Assembly: GCA_947173495.1 (NCBI GenBank)
Contig: CAMWFQ010000007.1
Location: 62,001-126,000 of the forward strand
Length of the DNA: 64,000 nucleotides
Direction of reading: 5' to 3'
Origin: an uncultured Lachnospiraceae bacterium
GTDB taxonomy: Bacteria > Bacillota > Clostridia > Lachnospirales > Lachnospiraceae
Part shown: in pieces, positions 62,064-64,000 of the stretch
How the letters are laid out: every line of letters begins with the position of its first letter
Numbering within the stretch: the first letter of the stretch is position 1
Notes under the pieces: model-generated
What the model saw: only the letters and a program-made list of their open reading frames with translations
Told to the model about the DNA's origin: nothing
Databases searched by the model: none
Program-made: the position numbers and the translations under genes

Positions 62064-62684
62064 ATGAGTGTAAATGGAGTTACAGGTGCTGGCAGTACTT
62101 ACAGCACATATGCTGCAAATGCTAAAAGCGCCGAGACCAATACCGAAGCAAAATCATCCGAGAAAAAGACCGGTGCTTCCACAGGATCTGCCGGCGCAGT
62201 ATACGAACCTTCAGAGGAAGCCAAGGCAGCCGCTGCAAAGAAGTATACCCCCAATGCGAAAGTCGTTGCCCAGATGAAAGCTGACGCTGATGCCAGAACC
62301 GCACAGATGAAGAGCCTGGTAGAGAAGATGCTGACCAAACAGGGCGAAACCTACGGAAAGGCCAACGATATCTGGAGTCTTTTGTCCAGCGGCAAATTCA
62401 CCGTGGATCCTGCCACCAAGCTGCAGGCACAGGCTGACATTGCAGAGGATGGCTACTGGGGCGTTTCTCAGACCTCCCAGCGTATTCTGGATTTTGCTAC
62501 CGCTTTGACCGGCGGTGACCCTGATAAGATCGAAGAGATGCGTTCCGCTTTCCAGAAGGGCTTTAAAATGGCTGAAAAGAAATGGGGCGGCAGTCTTCCT
62601 GATATTTCCCAGCAGACCTATGATGCTGTCATGAAGGGTTTTGATCAGATGGCTGAGGATGCCGGTATTAAAATCGAAAACTAA
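62064..62684 (+). CDS. Conserved hypothetical protein behind a sigma-28-like promoter
   Basis: The protein has 206 residues; ATG 62064 lies 7 bp after AGGAGGG, 10 codons into the frame. There is no signal peptide. The N-terminal 60 residues are low-complexity Ala/Ser/Thr/Lys. The rest looks helical (QMKSLVEKMLTKQGETYGKA, then QRILDFATALTGGDPDKIEE, KGFKMAEKKWGGSLPDISQQ). Similar sequences occur as hypothetical proteins in related clostridia, from memory; I recognise no named function. The promoter suggests a motility-linked role, and codon use looks highly expressed. Confidence 0.75.
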   Translation: MSVNGVTGAGSTYSTYAANAKSAETNTEAKSSEKKTGASTGSAGAVYEPSEEAKAAAAKKYTPNAKVVAQMKADADARTAQMKSLVEKMLTKQGETYGKANDIWSLLSSGKFTVDPATKLQAQADIAEDGYWGVSQTSQRILDFATALTGGDPDKIEEMRSAFQKGFKMAEKKWGGSLPDISQQTYDAVMKGFDQMAEDAGIKIEN

Positions 62685-62691
62685 ATTTAAG

Positions 62692-62718
62692 CGGGCAGAG
62701 GATCCAATCCTCTGCCCG
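62692..62718. terminator. Bidirectional terminator
   Basis: CGGGCAGAGGAT and ATCCTCTGCCCG form a 12-bp stem with a 3-base loop followed by TTTG, between convergent genes. Confidence 0.85.
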
Positions 62719-62723
62719 TTTGT

Positions 62724-64000
62724 TCATACATTTTTCACGATCAATATCCTGTCTCCTGCCTTCACTTCATCTGAAGTAAGTTCATTGGTCTGTTTGATCA
62801 CGGATACCGGCACATAATAGCGCTTTCCGATATCCCACAGGCTGTCGCCTTCTTTCACCATATATACGGCAATTCCCGGCAGAGCCTCCATCTTCTCCAT
62901 ATCCGGCTCTGTCACAACGATCTGCTCCACGATCTTTTCCTGCCATTTCTGGTAAACATTTGCTCTGAAATAGAGCATACATTTAATGTCCACCTCTCCG
63001 TTATCAATAATGGCCACGCTTGCCTGCTCTACAAAAGCCTGCACAGGATAAATACAGTTTTCATTAATCCCTTCCGCCTCCAGGACATATTGGAACGGCA
63101 GGCTTCCTTTGATCACACCATACTTGTTCTCTTCATCACTGCACTCGTAAAAAATCTGCAGATTTACCACCCCTGTGAGCTCAATTCCGCCGTCCGACAC
63201 ATTCTGTCCGGCAATCTGAAGATTGCTCATTGTATGCAGAATCTTATGAAGGATCACTTTCTCGTCCTCGCACTTAAAGTGGCCGGACAGCTTGGTTTTT
63301 CCGCTGCTTCTGGAAAGAAGTCTCCTGAATTCCGCGTTCTTCTCCAGAACCGACACTTCCTTCACCACTCCGTAAACATCGGAAAGCAGGTCAATGTTTT
63401 CCTCCTCATAAATACAGATATCCAGATCCAGACACTGTTCAAAAGTAATGACTCTGTCTTCTCCGTCAAAATCCGGTCTTACCTCTACTTCCCGTTCCTC
63501 AGCGCTGAAGCGGATCTCCGGTATCATTCCCTCCCGAGCGCCGGGACAGTCCAGACTTCCGGCAAAAGGAAGCGTGGTTTCATAATGGCAGATCTCCTCC
63601 TCTTCTCCCTCACCTCTGTAAAGGAAAAAAGCTCTCAGTTCTCCCTGAACCCCGATCTTATCCTCCAGCACTTTAAATTCCAGAGCCTCCGGCGTCACCT
63701 CCGACCAGATCATTGCCACAATATTAGGAAAGCTTCCCGGAATCTCCACTTCCTCTTTTACCCTGAAGAGATCCTTTTTCTTGATGGCCATGGCTGCAAT
63801 ATTCAGCGTTTTTTTCCGGAATTCCACCGGTTCATCGCTGTAAAGGTCAACGGCTGTTTCCTCGTCATTGATCTCTTCGCAGGTGAGAAAAAGAGTGAGC
63901 ACAGACTGTACACTGAGTTTTCTGGAATTGATCAGTCCGATACTCAGATCCTCCAGTTCCCAGTTTATATTTACACTGTCTCCTCCTCTGATCCCTTCCA
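62724..64000 (-). CDS. DUF3794 (SPOCS)/LysM spore-coat-type protein (5' end outside window)
   Basis: The frame is open from the stop at 62724 to the window edge (425 codons visible), so the start lies outside. It contains repeated beta-rich DUF3794 segments (TLNIAAMAIKKKDLFRVKEE, PGSFPNIVAMIWSEV; later LSGHFKCEDEKVILHKILH). A C-terminal LysM domain follows (YMVKEGDSLWDIGKRYYVPV, ELTSDEVKAGDRILI). Proteins of this build attach to peptidoglycan or cortex and are linked to spore coat assembly (SafA/SpoVID-like). Role in this strain is inferred. Confidence 0.88.
   Translation of the reverse strand, partial: EGIRGGDSVNINWELEDLSIGLINSRKLSVQSVLTLFLTCEEINDEETAVDLYSDEPVEFRKKTLNIAAMAIKKKDLFRVKEEVEIPGSFPNIVAMIWSEVTPEALEFKVLEDKIGVQGELRAFFLYRGEGEEEEICHYETTLPFAGSLDCPGAREGMIPEIRFSAEEREVEVRPDFDGEDRVITFEQCLDLDICIYEEENIDLLSDVYGVVKEVSVLEKNAEFRRLLSRSSGKTKLSGHFKCEDEKVILHKILHTMSNLQIAGQNVSDGGIELTGVVNLQIFYECSDEENKYGVIKGSLPFQYVLEAEGINENCIYPVQAFVEQASVAIIDNGEVDIKCMLYFRANVYQKWQEKIVEQIVVTEPDMEKMEALPGIAVYMVKEGDSLWDIGKRYYVPVSVIKQTNELTSDEVKAGDRILIVKNV

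Overview
The window looks like the chromosome of a spore-forming anaerobic clostridium, most likely a Lachnospiraceae gut commensal. The signs are consensus sigma-A promoters and strong AGGAGG ribosome binding sites, a DUF3794/LysM spore-coat type gene, ferredoxin-domain aldo-keto reductases, several carbohydrate ABC importers with glycoside hydrolases, and a sigma-28-like promoter that hints at motility. I saw no rRNA, tRNA or CRISPR array. Identifications rest on reading motifs; no database search was possible.

Layout. 1-2.4 kb: the 5' part of a fused flavin disulfide reductase-rhodanese-sulfite reductase gene that runs off the left edge. 2.6-3.9 kb: a small AbrB regulator and a membrane acyltransferase. 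4.0-13.1 kb: a minus-strand tetrapyrrole operon (hemA, sirC-hemC fusion, cobA-hemD fusion, hemB, hemL) that makes siroheme precursors. It is split by a 2.3-kb AT-rich block flanked by 17-bp direct repeats and carrying an XRE regulator, a DUF2461 gene, a peptidase fragment and a small ORF. 13.2-18.6 kb: an AlbA_2-type ATP-binding protein and a heterodimeric ABC exporter.

18.7-47.7 kb is a glycan-use region: an AraC regulator fused to a GNAT_C-type domain and overlapping a GH172 (DUF2961) gene; a GH3 enzyme; a LacI regulator with a domain-permuted GH3, a GH5 and an ABC importer; a second importer with an SGNH esterase and its own LacI regulator; and two ferredoxin-type aldo-keto reductases. Candidate LacI operators lie at both importer promoters. 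This region is interrupted at 24-29 kb by a DUF234-type ATPase, three decayed gene fragments and a sigma factor with a long C-terminal extension.

47.9-64 kb: a 1221-residue protein with two TIR-like domains and many TPRs; a run of envelope and protein-quality genes (lipoprotein foldase, NlpC/P60 hydrolase, ClpX-like ATPase, and a subtilase whose catalytic serine is a cysteine); then small conserved genes, murI, a GntR regulator, ispE, a gene behind a sigma-28-like promoter, and a partial DUF3794-LysM gene at the right edge.

Best leads for something undescribed: a roughly 100-bp repeat that forms the 5' leader of two unrelated genes and ends at their ribosome binding site; the AraC-acyltransferase fusion with GH172; the double TIR-TPR protein; the Cys-for-Ser subtilase; and the siroheme operon insertion.
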